A stretch of 64,000 nt of DNA from Otatea glauca (GCA_036346275.1 JAYEVK010000286.1:270190-334189); one strand, 5' to 3'; shown: positions 47,322-58,554, counted from the stretch's first letter. The notes: generated by a model not told the origin, from the sequence alone. Translations and numbers: made by a program.

Positions 47322-47664
47322 ATGATGAAGAGGCTGGTGATCCTGAGGCAGTGCCAGCCGCCGCCGCCGGCAGCGCTGCTATGGAGTTCAGCGGGTGCTT
47401 CGGCGGCTTACGGTACGGGAGTGCCGGCGGAACCACGCGGCCAGCATGGGCGGGTACGCGGTGGACGGGTGCCGGGAGTTCCTGGCCGAGGGCGAAGAGG
47501 GCACCAGCGGCGCGCTCCGCTGCGCCGCGTGCGGCTGCCACCGCAGCTTCCACCGCCTGGTGGTGGTGCAGCACTGCCGCTGCGACGTCGACGCCGCCTC
47601 GGTCGCCGCCGGCGGGTGGGACTGCTCGTCGGAGTCCACGGCGTCCAGCACCACGGCCAGCTAG
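47322..47664 (+). pseudogene. mini zinc finger (MIF, ZF-HD class) gene, frame broken
   Basis: MIF proteins are small, homeodomain-less relatives of ZF-HD transcription factors. They bind ZF-HD proteins through the zinc finger and act as nuclear inhibitors in hormone and floral development. The start at 47322 gives MMKRLVILRQC, matching the MKRLVV N-terminus of grass MIFs. The finger is complete from 47419: ECRRNHAASMGGYAVDGCRE, then GALRCAACGCHRSFHR with all Cys and His ligands, ending at TAG 47662-47664. These parts are in different frames. The N-terminus is in one frame, a short FGGLRYG piece (about 47381-47417) in a second, and ECRRNH onward in a third. That needs two single-base shifts, one likely a lost G in TACGGGAG. 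The family is normally intronless. Either the gene is dead or the assembly has homopolymer errors; promoter and domain conservation favour checking the latter. Confidence 0.85.
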
Positions 47665-48996
47665 CAAGTAATTAAGCTCCATATCATGGTTCAGACATTG
47701 GTCTCGTCAGGTGTTCGAGCGATCCATCCATGCAACTCCTCTCCATGATCTTGCATGCTTAATAATTTATTTGTTAGTTACCACCACCTTGCTCTTCTCT
47801 GACTAGCTAGCTAGTGCGATGTGCCTGGTGCTTACTTCCTCCCTCTTACTAGTAGTATATTGTACGTATCATCCATTCGCACGCTGTGTGTGTCCACCTG
47901 TATGCTCCCTTTTTTGCATGAGATTATTGTGTTTCCGTGCTTCCTCGCCGATCAAGATCTACAGGAGATCGAAGCTTAATTTGCCTTGCCACTCTTTCCA
48001 GTTTATCGATCTGCTGCCTTTGCCAAATTGCAAAGCATATATATTTGATGTCCCAAAGGAAATCAAGAAACTTCAGTGTAGAAAGACTTTGCTTAAGAAA
48101 GTTAAATAACTGCTTCGATCTTTCTAATGTTTTTCAGCTGGACGCCTGAATCCATGCATGTAAACTACCAATCGAGTAGGTTTCCATGAACAGCTTTAAT
48201 TTGGTGCATGCCATGAATGGAGTGCAAAGCAGAATTAAAACAGCGATCTTACACTTTGCGGTACAGATTTAAACCACGGGCACGTACTACGTACTACAAC
48301 CTGCTGTACCATGGCAAAGTTAGTGCTGCAGCTTTTCACTACTGTGCTGGCTTGTAATGTCTTTTCGGAGCCAATAAATAGGGAGTCAGGTTTAATTCAT
48401 GGTGCAGTAATTAATCTGTGCTAGCCAGACTAACCAAGATTTAATCCACAGGATTTTTTGACATTTACGTGGAAGGAAAAGTTGGATGTTATGTGCTATC
48501 TCCGTTCCGGGATATATTACGTATTAGTATTTTACACTCCAATCAAGTTACGTATAGAAATAATCAAATCATCCTCCTTTGTTAGCTTACTTTTTGGTCT
48601 TGATGGTATGTATCACTCTATTCTACAATAATAAATAACGTTAGGAATAATGAATGATATGGGTATGTAAAGAAAAAATAGTTAAAAGTTATCTTAAAAT
48701 TATAGAATGATATGTATTTAGGAATTAAATTTGAATGTCAGAAACAGATAGATTACATGTTCTTGTTAGACCTCCCAACAGGAACATATATAAAAAGTAG
48801 CACGACAACAATAATAACATTACTAATTCGCAAAGAATCATGCACGTTATAAATGGCCCCTTCGCTCCCTTTTCCCTTGTCAGCTTTAGTCCCGTGTGCA
48901 TTCTTCTGTTCATCATTTTAATCTGCAGCAATGATTGGTAAGGGGACACACGAAGCTTGTGCCGGTTAATTAACCGTCTTTTATCTTTAAAAGTAT
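47665..48996. other. 3' flank of the mini zinc finger gene
   Basis: Likely 3' UTR followed by intergenic DNA. AATAATTTATTT near 47761 may serve polyadenylation. The open frame at 47819-48109 has no known motif. 48500-48725 begins with a Stowaway-like CTATCTCCGTTCCGGGA but no second end is found. Confidence 0.45.
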
Positions 48997-48999
48997 TGA

Positions 49000-49999
49000 G
49001 ATCCTGTTTGTTTCGGCTTTTTTATTGGCTTAAAAGCAGAAAAATCAAAGTCGAAACAAACGACTGACTTTTAAGCTAGGCTTAAAAAAAGCCAAAAACC
49101 TCCATATAACTATAAGCCAAAAGTCAGGTGAGAGATGCTTTTTTGGGCTTTTTTGGATGAAATAACCCTTTGCCACTGGAAGTCTCCAAAATTACCCACC
49201 AAATAACATCATATATAAACTCAAGAATCCTTCTCCCATCTCATCATTTCTCTCGTCTTCTCTCGCTCCACATGCGACATGCCTTCTCCCTCCGCTCCGG
49301 TCTCTGCCAGTCCTCGACCTTCTCCTTCCTCCTTCGTCCTCGGCCTCCTTTCTTCTCCACCGACCGGATCAAGTTGGTAAATAATTATGCTCGAATGAAG
49401 TTTGATCTCGAGATTAATCTATGTTTTTCAATAGGACATTAAGTGAAAAAGTATAAAACATTTGTATTAGATAAATTAGTACATAAGAAAAGTCCTTACA
49501 ACCTTAAAGGGTATTTCAAACTTTCTAGCAATAAGCTACACTCACGATTCACAAAGCGAATTTTAAAAATAGTTCAAAATTCAAAACCGCTCGAAAAATC
49601 ACTCGAAAACCGTCAAAACCGAAGGGTTAAGAAATAAAAAAATTCAAAAATTGAAAACCATTCGGTTTTTAAAGCCGCTTCGGTTTTTAAAAGCGATTTT
49701 CGGCGAAAACGCGGTTTTCAACGGTTTTGGCGGTTTTAAGCGCATAATTTTTTCAAAATTTTTGATTTTTTAAAATTTAAATTAAAGCGGTTTCTAAGCG
49801 GTTTTGGATATCGAACGCGATGAATGCGCTCGAAATCGCGATTTCGCGATTTATGAACCACAGCTACACCATCAACCCATTAAAAGCGAGGATACCAAGC
49901 GGCATGCCTTGACTTAAGCGAGCGGCTTAAAAGCTCGTTAAGCCAAAAGGCTAGCTTTAAACCAAAAGCCAAAAAGCCTAAGCCGAAATAAACATGGCC
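49000..49999. mobile_element. PIF/Harbinger-like element, 1,000 bp
   Basis: Inverted ends GATCCTGTTTGTTTCGGCTT and AAGCCGAAATAAACATGGCC are flanked by TGA on both sides (48997-48999, 50000-50002). AAGCC/GGCTT motifs recur near both ends. The 3-bp duplication and RYCCTGTTTG-type end suggest PIF/Harbinger. A hAT MITE at 49541-49860 is nested in it. Open frames inside are not supported as genes. Confidence 0.72.
49541..49860. mobile_element. nested hAT-type MITE, 320 bp
   Basis: Flanked by AAGCTACA (49533-49540) and CAGCTACA (49861-49868), seven of eight matching. The ends CTCACGATTCACAAAGCGAA and TTCGCGATTTATGAACCA are imperfect inverted copies. The body is full of CGGTTTT and AAAACCG motifs. 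Confidence 0.6.
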
Positions 50000-50095
50000 T
50001 GAATTGCGTCCATCTCTAATTCACCGAGATAACGATCTTTTTGCGTGTCCTTTTTCGTTTTGGCAATCTATTTTTTTTAAAAAACAAATGGTGCG

Positions 50096-50316
50096 TGTTA
50101 GAGATAATCACGGATTCTCTCAAATTTCTCAATATCCTAACTTACCAACAGAATAAATCTTTCCAAAACTCAACTCTATTTTGGCTATATAAGCCAACCT
50201 CTTGTACTTATAATACTTCATTGAAATAGTGATTCTCGTCTCCGTGGTTTTTCCATAATGATTTCCATGTAAACCTTGTGTCTCCTTTTGCGCATGTGTG
50301 TTCATCTATCCTAACA
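50096..50316 (+). repeat. copia 5' LTR, plus orientation
   Basis: 221 bp, from TGTTAGAGATAATC to CATCTATCCTAACA. GGCTATATAAGCC is the promoter region and is shared with the LTR at 55533-55773. The primer binding site follows at once. Confidence 0.8.
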
Positions 50317-50318
50317 AG

Positions 50319-50330
50319 TGGTATCAGAGC
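50319..50330 (+). other. primer binding site (initiator Met tRNA)
   Basis: TGGTATCAGAGC, the standard copia site complementary to initiator methionine tRNA, lies two bases after the LTR. Confidence 0.85.
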
Positions 50331-50360
50331 TACTGTTCAAGATTCAATCGCTGCCCCAGG

Positions 50361-50530
50361 TAGGGGTGGGCAATTTTTAACCAAACCAAAAACCGAACCG
50401 AACCGAACCAAATCAAATTAACCAAAAAAATTGGTTTTTCGGTTTCGGTTTGGTTTGTATTTCGACTCTATTCGGTTTTGGTACTCGATTCGGTTTTGAA
50501 TCTGAAAACCGAACTTATCTCGTGCTGCGA
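50361..50530. mobile_element. one end of a hAT element
   Basis: TAGGGGTGGGCAATTTTTAA followed by repeated AACCGAACCG and CGGTTTCGGTTTGG motifs is a typical hAT subterminal region. It interrupts the leader of the plus-strand copia element. I could not find a matching right end before 52430. Confidence 0.5.
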
Positions 50531-50792
50531 CTCCATTTGGTCAATACTCAATCGATCCCCATTTCCCGTCTGAGTCGCAGTCCCTCGGCCTCGTCTCCTT
50601 CCCTCTCCCACGCCCCTCGCCTCCCTCCTCCCGGACTCCGCGGTCGCGCGCGTCTCGGTGGCTCCTCCCGACCTCCTGCGGTCCCACCCTTCTCCTCCTC
50701 CTCGTCTCCCTCTCACGCGGCGGCCGCTCCTCGCTCTCACCGCGTGAGGCTCCTCGGCCACAAGGCTCTCGGCTCTCCCACGCGAACTTTTG
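50531..50792. other. GC-rich block, no protein identified
   Basis: Open on both strands (for example minus 50878-50468), rich in Arg, Gly and Ser codons, without a motif. It joins the copia-derived segment at about 50792. Confidence 0.35.
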
Positions 50793-52432
50793 GAATGTTC
50801 CATCTGGAACATAAAATTCAGTAAACTGCCTACTGAAAATCCATAATATGGTTGAAACTGCTCCTGTAAAAATGCCAAGATGAAGAAAAACTGTCGTGCT
50901 GATAATAGAGTATAAATTGCAGTAGACCCCTCATATCAAGCAAAGACAACAAAAAAGAACGTTGTAGTATCCACACAGAAACAAACACCTTCTTGCACTT
51001 TAAACCTTCATCTCAAACTGACATTGGAGCAAAACCTTCACTAGAAAAACTCCGAAGAGTATAATACTACCATCAGGGTGTTATCGAATTCCAAATAGAC
51101 GTTGCCAAAACTTCCATAATAGTCAACGTATCCAAATAGTGAATAAAACACCAAAATAACGGTGATGAAACACCAAGTTCTAATTAACGATGATGAAACA
51201 CCAAAAGCAGTTGTCTTATCAACTGATATTTTTTTTCTCCAAAGTTGACGATGAAGCGTCAAACCGCGCGAAACATCGAATAAATTACCGATGATAAATC
51301 AACGATAAACATCGAAGAAAATGTCCATGATTAATCCCGTATGAATGCTACCAATAATAATTCGACGACGAAGCGTCAAATAAATCTCCAGTGATAAATT
51401 CCGCATCCAGCAGAAAAACAGAGTTGAAGTGCTCTGCAGTCGAAACCAATGAATAACTGGAGAAGCCTCTACTGGTGACCTGAAAAGCTGGAGCCGCTTT
51501 TGTTGTGGAGTTGAATTGAACTGGAAGCCGATTGCTCTGTGACTCAAAAAACCGATTCCAATCCTGTATTGGGATCTAAATCAAGTCCGTGTGCACAAAA
51601 CTCTTTGAGCTCTCGACTGAATCAAAGTCTTCAGGATGCCTTGATAGTTGATACTAGGAATCCAGGATGCCTTGCTTCTTTCTAGTCGGCGGACTTCCTT
51701 GGACTTGAGTTTACGAGTTCATGAGCACTAATAAGAGTTCACGAGTTCGATCACGGTGCAAGCGCAACTCAGCAAGGGCGCAGAACTGAAGACGGGCGTG
51801 GCCGGCGCGATGAGGCACGGCTGGCGCGGTGCTCGGTCGGCCGAAGACACCGAGGTGGCCGGTGGCGGAGGTGACGACCGGTGCGGGAGATTGACGCAGC
51901 GGGCCGACGGCAGGAGAGCCGAAGCGCCGGGACAGGGCAGGCGCATTGGAAGGAGTCGTCGCAGGCTGGCCGGAGGTCGGGAGCGGCGCGGGCCGGTCGA
52001 GTGCCAGCCTCCGTGCAGATCGAGGAGGCGGCCGGTAGAAGTCAAGGTGCGGGCGTTGATGGCGAAGGCACAAATCGGCGTGGAGGCAAGGCAGGCGGAA
52101 GGCGTGTCGATGTGCGCTCCCGAGGCGGTCGGCGACCAGCATGAGCGCGGGGCCATGCGCACCAAGGCGGCCATGGTGGCCGGCCGAGACAGAAGGCCGA
52201 TGCAGGCACGGAGGCTGCGCGGTGGCCGAAGACGGTGCGGGTGCGCCAACACGGGGGCCGGGGTCGACGGCGTGAGGCTGGCGCTGGCCAAGCGTCGCAG
52301 AGGGCTTGTGCCGGGCCGGAGGGCGACTGGCGCTAGCGGGAGTGACCGCGTTGATGGCAGTGCGTGGTCACGATGGAGACCGACGTGGAGACGTCGGCCG
52401 GCAGCAGAGCCTTCTGTTGCTGTGCAGTGCTC
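50793..52432 (-). mobile_element. interior of minus-strand copia element
   Basis: 50793-51190 is an inverted copy of 43237-43640 (shared GGTGTTTCATCACCGTTATT and TTTTGCTCCAATGTCA). 51190-51720 continues as non-coding leader-like DNA. 51728-52432 is GC-rich with frames of about 270 codons open on both strands, which reflects composition; no domain is recognised. With the LTR and primer site at 55519-55773, and after removing the hAT at 52433-55485, this forms the 5' part of one minus-strand copia element. Confidence 0.5.
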
Positions 52433-55400
52433 TAGTGCTGTCCAAACGGGCCGCCCGGCGCATGCGGCCCGTTGGGCCCGGCTCGTAAGCGTGCGTGCCG
52501 GCCGCGTGCGAACCTCCGGCCCAGGCACGGCCCGTTTGAGCCTCGGGCCGTGTCGTGCCGGCCCGGTCCTTCGCGGGCCCGTTTAGCGTCAGAAAATTTG
52601 AAAAAAATTAGAAAAAAATAGAAAAAATTAGAAAAATAGATAAAATATGGTAAAAAATATGAAAAAATTCATAAAAATGGGAAAATTTAGAATAATTAGA
52701 AAAACTCGAATGATGAATAAATTTTTTTAAAATATATATATAAATTAAGAAAAAGCTAAAATACAAGATAAATTCTAAAATAAGACAAATAATTTGAATT
52801 AAATAATGAGCTTTATTGATGTTTGGTGCCTCGTTAAAAACTTTGCCAAGTAAAAACTCAACACGAAAACCTTGGCAAAGAAAAAAATCTGACCTATAGC
52901 TCGGTGATCTGATAAAAAGTGAAGATTACAATTATTCTTCCTCATTATCTAGATAAAGATTTTGAGCGTCTCTGTCATTTCGGTATTTTCTGCGGTATGT
53001 TGAGCTCGTTGATTAGCTTGTTCCCAATCTTTCCACGGTGAGAAATATTTCCATCATCTCACTAGTCGGACTTGTTCTTCTCTCTTGATTATTCTTAGAA
53101 TAGGTGGCGGACTCGAAGAAAGCAGTGGAGCGAGGCTGTAACACATCCGTGCTAGTATGGAAAGCACGGATATGTTATCTTGTGCTCGTGCCACCTTGCA
53201 AAATGTTGAACTCCTCTTCCTTCTCTTGGTAGTTGGCGATTAACCATTATTGAGATAGGCGACTAGCTCCCGCTCTTGATGTGTCGCGCTTCGTTGATGT
53301 AGTTGAACTCCTTGAGGAAGAGCCACTGCCCCATATCTTTCCCAGCGGTTTCTTCTTACATTGTGGGTCTTTGGTGGAGAGTCATTGCATGCGAACTCCG
53401 GCAAATTTTCGATCGTACTTATCATAAACTTGATTAAGTTAGCTTGCAGACGGTTGAAAAATAACTAGAATAATCGATACCTACGCATCACTTAGAAGTG
53501 AGAGAACATTACGAATCCCGAATTTTAGCTCTAGGATCTAAAATAAATGCAAATGCATATAACATAGGAATTTCTTGCCAATATTTTAAAAATTTAGTTT
53601 TCATAGCATAACAGACTTCCCGCAATATATTATCATTTTAGTAGCTCTTTAAGTGGGTAGCAATTTCTAAAATATGATGCACAATTAAAGGAGAGGTTGA
53701 ATAATAAACTCGGATAAAACAACGGTGGAATCAAAAAAGTTTTAAAAATGAAAGCAAGTATTTAGCAACATACCAATGTCGCTCTGTGAGTCTTAGGTTG
53801 ACCATCCAGTATGCGACGGTGCGTGTTAATAAAAGCAGAAAATGTGCTCTCATATGGTATGACATTCTTAAGCATCAAGTAAGTAGAGTTCCATCTACAG
53901 GGCATATCCAAATCAAACTTACGCGGACGTACATTCATTGCAATACAATAAGTTTTATATTTGCTACTCGTTGATTAGAATGAATTAAGAAAGATATTGC
54001 GATGCGAAAGGTTCAATATCTTGATTTAACCTCTTTAAACCAGATTTAACTATAAGATTAATAATATGGCAAGCACATGATGATGTAATAAGAAAGATTG
54101 ACATATGAATTGAAAAGCGGAGTAAGTATGTTCATGGCGAAGTATTTGCGGAAGCATTATCTAATGTTATTGCAAAAATCTTATCATTAAGTCCAAAATC
54201 TTCCACAACTTTACAATACAATCGGCAATATTTTCACGGTATGTGCTACATCAATTAATTTGAATCCTATGATTCTCTTTTCTAGTTGCCAATCATCGTT
54301 TACATAATGAGCAACTACACTAAGGTAATCCTCTTTAGCTCTACCACTCCATATATCGGATGTCAAAGACACATAAAAAAATGCAAGTACTAAATTTTTC
54401 TTTTAGCTTATTACGACAATTATTATAATATTTAATCAAATCTCTAGTTGTTATGCATCTAGAAACATGAAAATCTAGGATTATGGCGGTCCTAATAAAG
54501 TTTTCAAGCGGTGACTCACCAAAGTTTAAAGGAAGATCTTGAGAAGCGATTAAGCGACAAAGAGATTCACGAGCTACTTGAGTTGTAGTCGATTCACGTC
54601 TGCGTCGTCGGGGTTGTCTGCAGATCGTCTGCCTCGAAGCCATTCCGCTTTTTCTCTGTTTGTCGACATGCCTCTTCAAGTGCCCGTTCCACGAAGATTT
54701 GCGATTAATTTATGCTTACAATATTTACAAATAGCATACGATTTGGGCGTCGTTTGATATCTCAAAAATCGGTGAAATCTTCCCGGACTCGATGTCTGCG
54801 TCTTGCTCTTTTCGCCCGGTGCTTGCCAGCGATGGCACTTGTAGAGCTGAAGATGGCACGACTCCTGCGACTTCTTGGCATATGATGCAAGAAGCTCCTC
54901 GGGTGAAATCTAGAAATCGGAAGGTAGGAGCGACGGAAAATCCTCGGGCTCCATAAAGCAAACTACAAGAAATAATGGCGCTATTAATACTAAAATATGA
55001 TTGAAAATACTAACAAAATAAAATAATAAATCACAATTATCACCTTGATTTCTTGTGAAGCGAAAAAATTTGGATTTTTGACAAAACTATTTTAATTTTG
55101 CCAAATTACCACTAAGAGCAAAAGAATTTCCACAAGAGAATGATTAGAAGAGAATGCAAGGTTGCTGGTGTAGAAATGAGGAGGGGACCAACTATTTATA
55201 GGAAAAAATTCGGATTTTTCGATTTTTGAATTTTTATGAATTTTTAAATCTGCAATGGCTATAAGCGGCTATTTTTTTAGCGGGCCTAAGCGTCTTTGGA
55301 CCCGTGTCGTGCCGGGCCGACCGTTGCGTCGTGCGTCTGCCGCGGCCGCCGTCCCCCCTCGGCCCAAGCGCGGCGCGGTGGGTTGGCCGTCGCGTAAACG

Positions 55401-55485
55401 GCCGTTAAGCGTTAGGCGTCTGAGTGCGGCCGTGCCCGATGCGGGCCCGTCTTGCCCATTTAGCGCGGCCCGTTTGGCGAGTCTA
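52433..55485 (-). mobile_element. hAT element with transposase relic, 3.05 kb
   Basis: Inverted ends TAGTGCTGTCCAAACGGGCC and GGCCCGTTTGGCGAGTCTA, with GGGCCG-rich subterminal regions. It encodes a broken hAT transposase on the minus strand. The 8-bp duplication cannot be recognised, so the exact ends may differ by a few bases. It is inserted in the leader of the minus-strand copia element. Confidence 0.78.
53020..54954 (-). pseudogene. hAT transposase, broken
   Basis: This is a cut-and-paste transposase. It starts MEPEDFPSLLPSDF at 54954, with a stop at once after. The BED zinc finger region reads SYAICKYCKHKLIANLRGTG, then after a one-base deletion KRHVDKQRK; the last zinc ligand is Gln instead of the usual Cys. 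Next are VARESLCRLIASQDLPLNFG (54341-54600), YYNNCRNKLKEKFSTC, and EDYLSVVAHYVNDDWQLEKR (about 54270-54340), which belong to the RNase H-like catalytic region of plant hATs. A C-terminal part follows at 53240-53425 (KRSATHQERELVAYLNNG-like), and a decayed hATC dimerisation region (FNILQ) near 53200. Many stops and shifts are present, so it is inactive. Confidence 0.83.
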
Positions 55486-55518
55486 GTCTTGCCATTGCGT
55501 GAATCAATCTATAACACA

Positions 55519-55530
55519 GGTTTGATACCA
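55519..55530 (-). other. primer binding site of minus-strand copia
   Basis: On the minus strand, TGGTATCAAACC follows the LTR end after two bases. It matches the initiator methionine tRNA site at all but two positions. Confidence 0.72.
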
Positions 55531-55532
55531 TT

Positions 55533-55773
55533 TGTTAGGGTTACGATACTACTTGCTAGGGATAGATGCGGCAAAATAGCGGAGATAGAATTTAACGTAG
55601 AAAAACCTTGCGGAAAAAAACCACGAAAAACAATATACTATAATGCTTCAAGATTACAAGTCAGGAGGTTGGCTTATATAGCCAAAGAGTTTAGTTGTAG
55701 AAGATTTGACTTCTATTGAACTATGGATAGAACCAAAGATACGGTAAATTGAGATATTGAGTTATGTTCAACA
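55533..55773 (-). repeat. copia 5' LTR, minus orientation
   Basis: 241 bp. Read on the minus strand it runs from TGTTGAACATAACTCAATATC to CGTAACCCTAACA, with GGCTATATAAGCCAACCTCC in the promoter region. It is related to, but clearly diverged from, the LTR at 50096-50316; its start also matches the cut LTR at 44013. Confidence 0.78.
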
Positions 55774-56232
55774 GTCTGGGGAGGAAATCTGAGCTGTTTG
55801 AAATTTGTTGTTTGGTATAAAAGCTGATTTTGGCTTTTAGGTGTCAAGCTTGGTATGGTGAGCTTTTCTTGAGAAGTTGTTTGGTAAGCTGGTACATAAG
55901 TTAGGCTTCTGCAATGTATGTATTTGATGTTTAAATGGTGAAATAACCTTGAGGTTAAAGCTTGTTTATCTGTGATTTAACTTAAATATTGATCTTTTGA
56001 ATTTATATTTGCGAAAATATTAAGGGATGAATAACTGAGCATTAGTTATATTTTATTTTTTTTGACAATATTACATATATTTTGTTTCTTTTTCTTCATC
56101 AACCTTTTGTTTATCTTGTTCGATGCAAATACATAACAAGTACAGACCATCAATTTCCTCCATATAGACATAAATTCTAGTTGTCCAATCAAAACGCAAA
56201 CACCATTGTACCAATTAAGTGATGAATAACTA
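55774..56232. other. intergenic, no gene seen
   Basis: AT-rich sequence without recognisable ends or coding content. Confidence 0.5.
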
Positions 56233-56880
56233 GCATTTGTTGTCTAACTTTCTGCAGCTCCACTTTTAATTCTTCTCTCTTCATTCTTTGCCGTTCTGCT
56301 TCTTCCTTGATGATGTCCACCTTAAGGGAAATAACCAAATACAGTTTGTTGAGAAAGAAAGATTAGCTCAACAAGTAATGAATCAACACTAAAATAGAAG
56401 TAGCACTGCTCACCTTGTTTTCCAGAGCACATACAGTACTTTCAGGCTCCTCAATCGACCTCTCCAACAGCTTCACTTCTTCATCCTTCTCTTCAGCATA
56501 TGACTTCCTTTCCTCTGCTATATGTAAAGAGCAATAGAAGGGTTATACAGGATAACTGATTTACTTTTATCAGCTAACTCCTCCCCTATAGCATAACTGA
56601 TTTCTTCAATATGGTTCAGCTGAGATCTCATTTCAGTGTTCTGCATGTAAACTACCTTTAGTTCATCAACCTTATTTGCTAGCTGCTCCTCTAGGGCAGA
56701 AACCTTTTCATTACTCTTCAAGGTTTGAGCTTCTAGTAGTTGCCTTCCGGAAATAGCATCACCAGGTTCCTTTGATTTAGATGTAAGCTCGTGTTCTAAT
56801 GATTCTATTGCTTCCAGTCAACTCAATAAGTTCATCTGCTTGATCTTTTGCAAAATTAGCCGACTTGAGTCATGAATGTA
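56233..56880 (-). pseudogene. kinesin-12-like coiled-coil gene fragment, three exons
   Basis: Kinesin-12 (POK/KIN12) proteins guide the phragmoplast in plant cell division. Minus-strand exons: about 56876-56566 (DELIEL, then after a one-base shift EAIESLEHELTSKSKEPGDA, LKSNEKVSALEEQLANKVDE, ending at a GTAAAT donor); 56516-56416 (AEERKSYAEEKDEEVKLLER, then CALENK, ending at GTGAGC); 56321-56233 (VDIIKEEAERQRMKREELKV, QKVRQQML). Splice sites flank the last two exons. All three are heptad-rich coiled coil and resemble the C-terminal stalk of plant kinesin-12 from memory. The motor domain and all other exons are missing, so this is a fragment, presumably moved here by a transposon. Another coiled-coil protein family is possible. 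Confidence 0.6.
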
Positions 56881-57039
56881 AATAAAATTTATTTTTTATC
56901 AGAACATTAATGCAAGCCTAATTTCTACCGTATCTACTTATATTATAAGCATAATTTCGAATCATTTTCTAGACCCACCCCACCCCCTCCAAAACAAAGT
57001 TGCATTATTCCTCCTACCAGTGGACTACACCAATTAAGA

Positions 57040-57690
57040 GCCGGCTCTGGTGGCTGCTCTCAGGGGCTCTTGAAGTCCAGAACTCTGTCTAGGTGATCAA
57101 CAAATAGGCGAAGTGTGGAGGTCAGATTCAAATCCTCATTGCGCAATGCCTTCTGATTGTGCCGTTTCCAGTTTGTCCAGAGCGACAAAAGCAGGATGGC
57201 TTGTTTGCATTGAGAGGTAAATCATAAATGCAGTTAGGCTATTTACGACGGCATCGCACCTCTGCTCGAGGTATTCTGATTAGGGGTTGTGAAGAGATGA
57301 TTCTTCGCCAGATGTCCTTATTAGGTTGTATAAATCATCCAGTTCACCCAAGCTTAATTGCGTCAAATGTCTCTATTCAGATTTTGAACTCGAGACCTCT
57401 TAACTCTAATACCATATTGAGTTGTATGCATGTAGTGAGTTCACCCAAAGCCATACAACAATACTTCAACAGTCCCAAGCAGATAGGCAGGTGACGAAAA
57501 AATGCTCAATAGTTTCCTGCACTCTTGGACAGAAAACGACAGCCAGTGTTGGCCACCCATCCAAGCCGGAAGAGGAAAGATTTGGTCCTTGCTTTGCCCT
57601 GTCTTGGAATCCAGAAGAAGATCTAGACTTCTTTGGGCGCGAAATTATCTCAATTGAATAATCCCTTCTACTAAAGCCTGAAGACTTCCT
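57040..57690 (-). pseudogene. LINE reverse transcriptase C-terminal fragment
   Basis: The minus strand contains VQETIEHFFVTC preceded by a Cys-containing segment, as in the zinc-binding region at the end of plant LINE ORF2 (zf-RVT). It continues with ILLLSLWTNWKRHNQKALRN near 57180-57130, like the LLT.W.IWKERN motif downstream of it. Frames shift and stop between blocks. The catalytic domain is absent. Confidence 0.55.
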
Positions 57691-57769
57691 AGATGGGGAG
57701 CACCCCCACGTGGCGGCTCGAGCTAGCTCGGCTCGCAGTTCGGCTCGAGCCGGGAGCCGAGCCGAAAAA

Positions 57770-58050
57770 ATATTTACGCTTAGGTCCTTTTTTAGAAAAA
57801 AAATACATTCGGGTTCTTTTTCGAAAAAAAATTACGATTAGGTCCTTTTCCCAAAAAGAATATATATTACGTTTAGGTCCTTTATGCGTTTTTAAGGTTT
57901 GCGCTCGGGTCCTTTTCCATAAAATCAAAATTATGTTTAGATCCTTTTTCGGGGAAAAAACGTTGGGATCCTTTTCCCCGAAAAAACATACATTTTTTCC
58001 GTTTTTTTACCATTACGTTTAAACCCTTTTTTCAAAAAAACAAAATTCTC
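57770..58050. repeat. degenerate short tandem repeats (TTAGGTCCTTTT)
   Basis: About nine units of 28-40 bp with the core TTACGTTTAGGTCCTTTT followed by an A-rich stretch. The left side (57710-57765) carries GGCTCGAGC-type palindromic motifs similar to the MITE at 3565. Confidence 0.65.
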
Positions 58051-58551
58051 GATTTTCTCGTATGGAGAGCGGCGCCCGCGGCGTAGCACGCCGCGTATAG
58101 ATTTCTAGTTGTTCTAATGGAATGCCACATCCGGAGCTTTGGATGGTTCTGTATATCGGGCCAACTTTGAATTCTGGGTCACGAGATTTTTCTAAACAAA
58201 AAGAAAGAACGAAAAACGAGGATAAGAGTTCAAACGTAACACAATACGGGGCTTACGTCCATAGTGTACAACCAAGATTTATAACTTTGGTCTGTATTTC
58301 TTGTGCAATTCAACGTCTCACGCCACTCGTATACCACTTAGACTGCCGATGACGTGTGTCCTTTAAAAAACGCTAATAACCTGTTTGACTACCACGAATT
58401 AGCGTTGAAATCGTGAAATCAAAATTAATTAAAAAATAGAGCTGTTTGGCTGCCACCTAGAATTGAATTGATAATTCGTATAATACAACTAGAAGCAATT
58501 CTTCTCTCCACCCTGCCATTTGTCTCGAATCGAAGCATCCACCGCCTCTTC
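58051..58551. other. intergenic, no gene seen
   Basis: Contains a GCGGCGCCCGCGGCGTAGC-like GC patch. CCTGTTTGACTACCACGAAT and CTGTTTGGCTGCCACCTAGA recall MITE ends, but no pair can be made. Confidence 0.4.
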
Positions 58552-58554
58552 TTG

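Noticed and set aside
47819..48109. A 96-codon open frame downstream of the mini zinc finger gene
   Set aside because: No motif, no own promoter signal, and it lies in the likely 3' flank.
48500..48725. Second Stowaway MITE
   Set aside because: Only one weak terminus (CTATCTCCGTTCCGGGA) is present and no matching end or TA pair was found.
51728..52586. Open frames of 266 and 276 codons on opposite strands
   Set aside because: They mirror each other, run across the border of a hAT element at 52433, and carry no motif; composition explains them.
50096..55773. Facing LTRs as an autointegration product of one element
   Set aside because: The two LTRs share the promoter region but differ widely elsewhere, so they come from different subfamilies.
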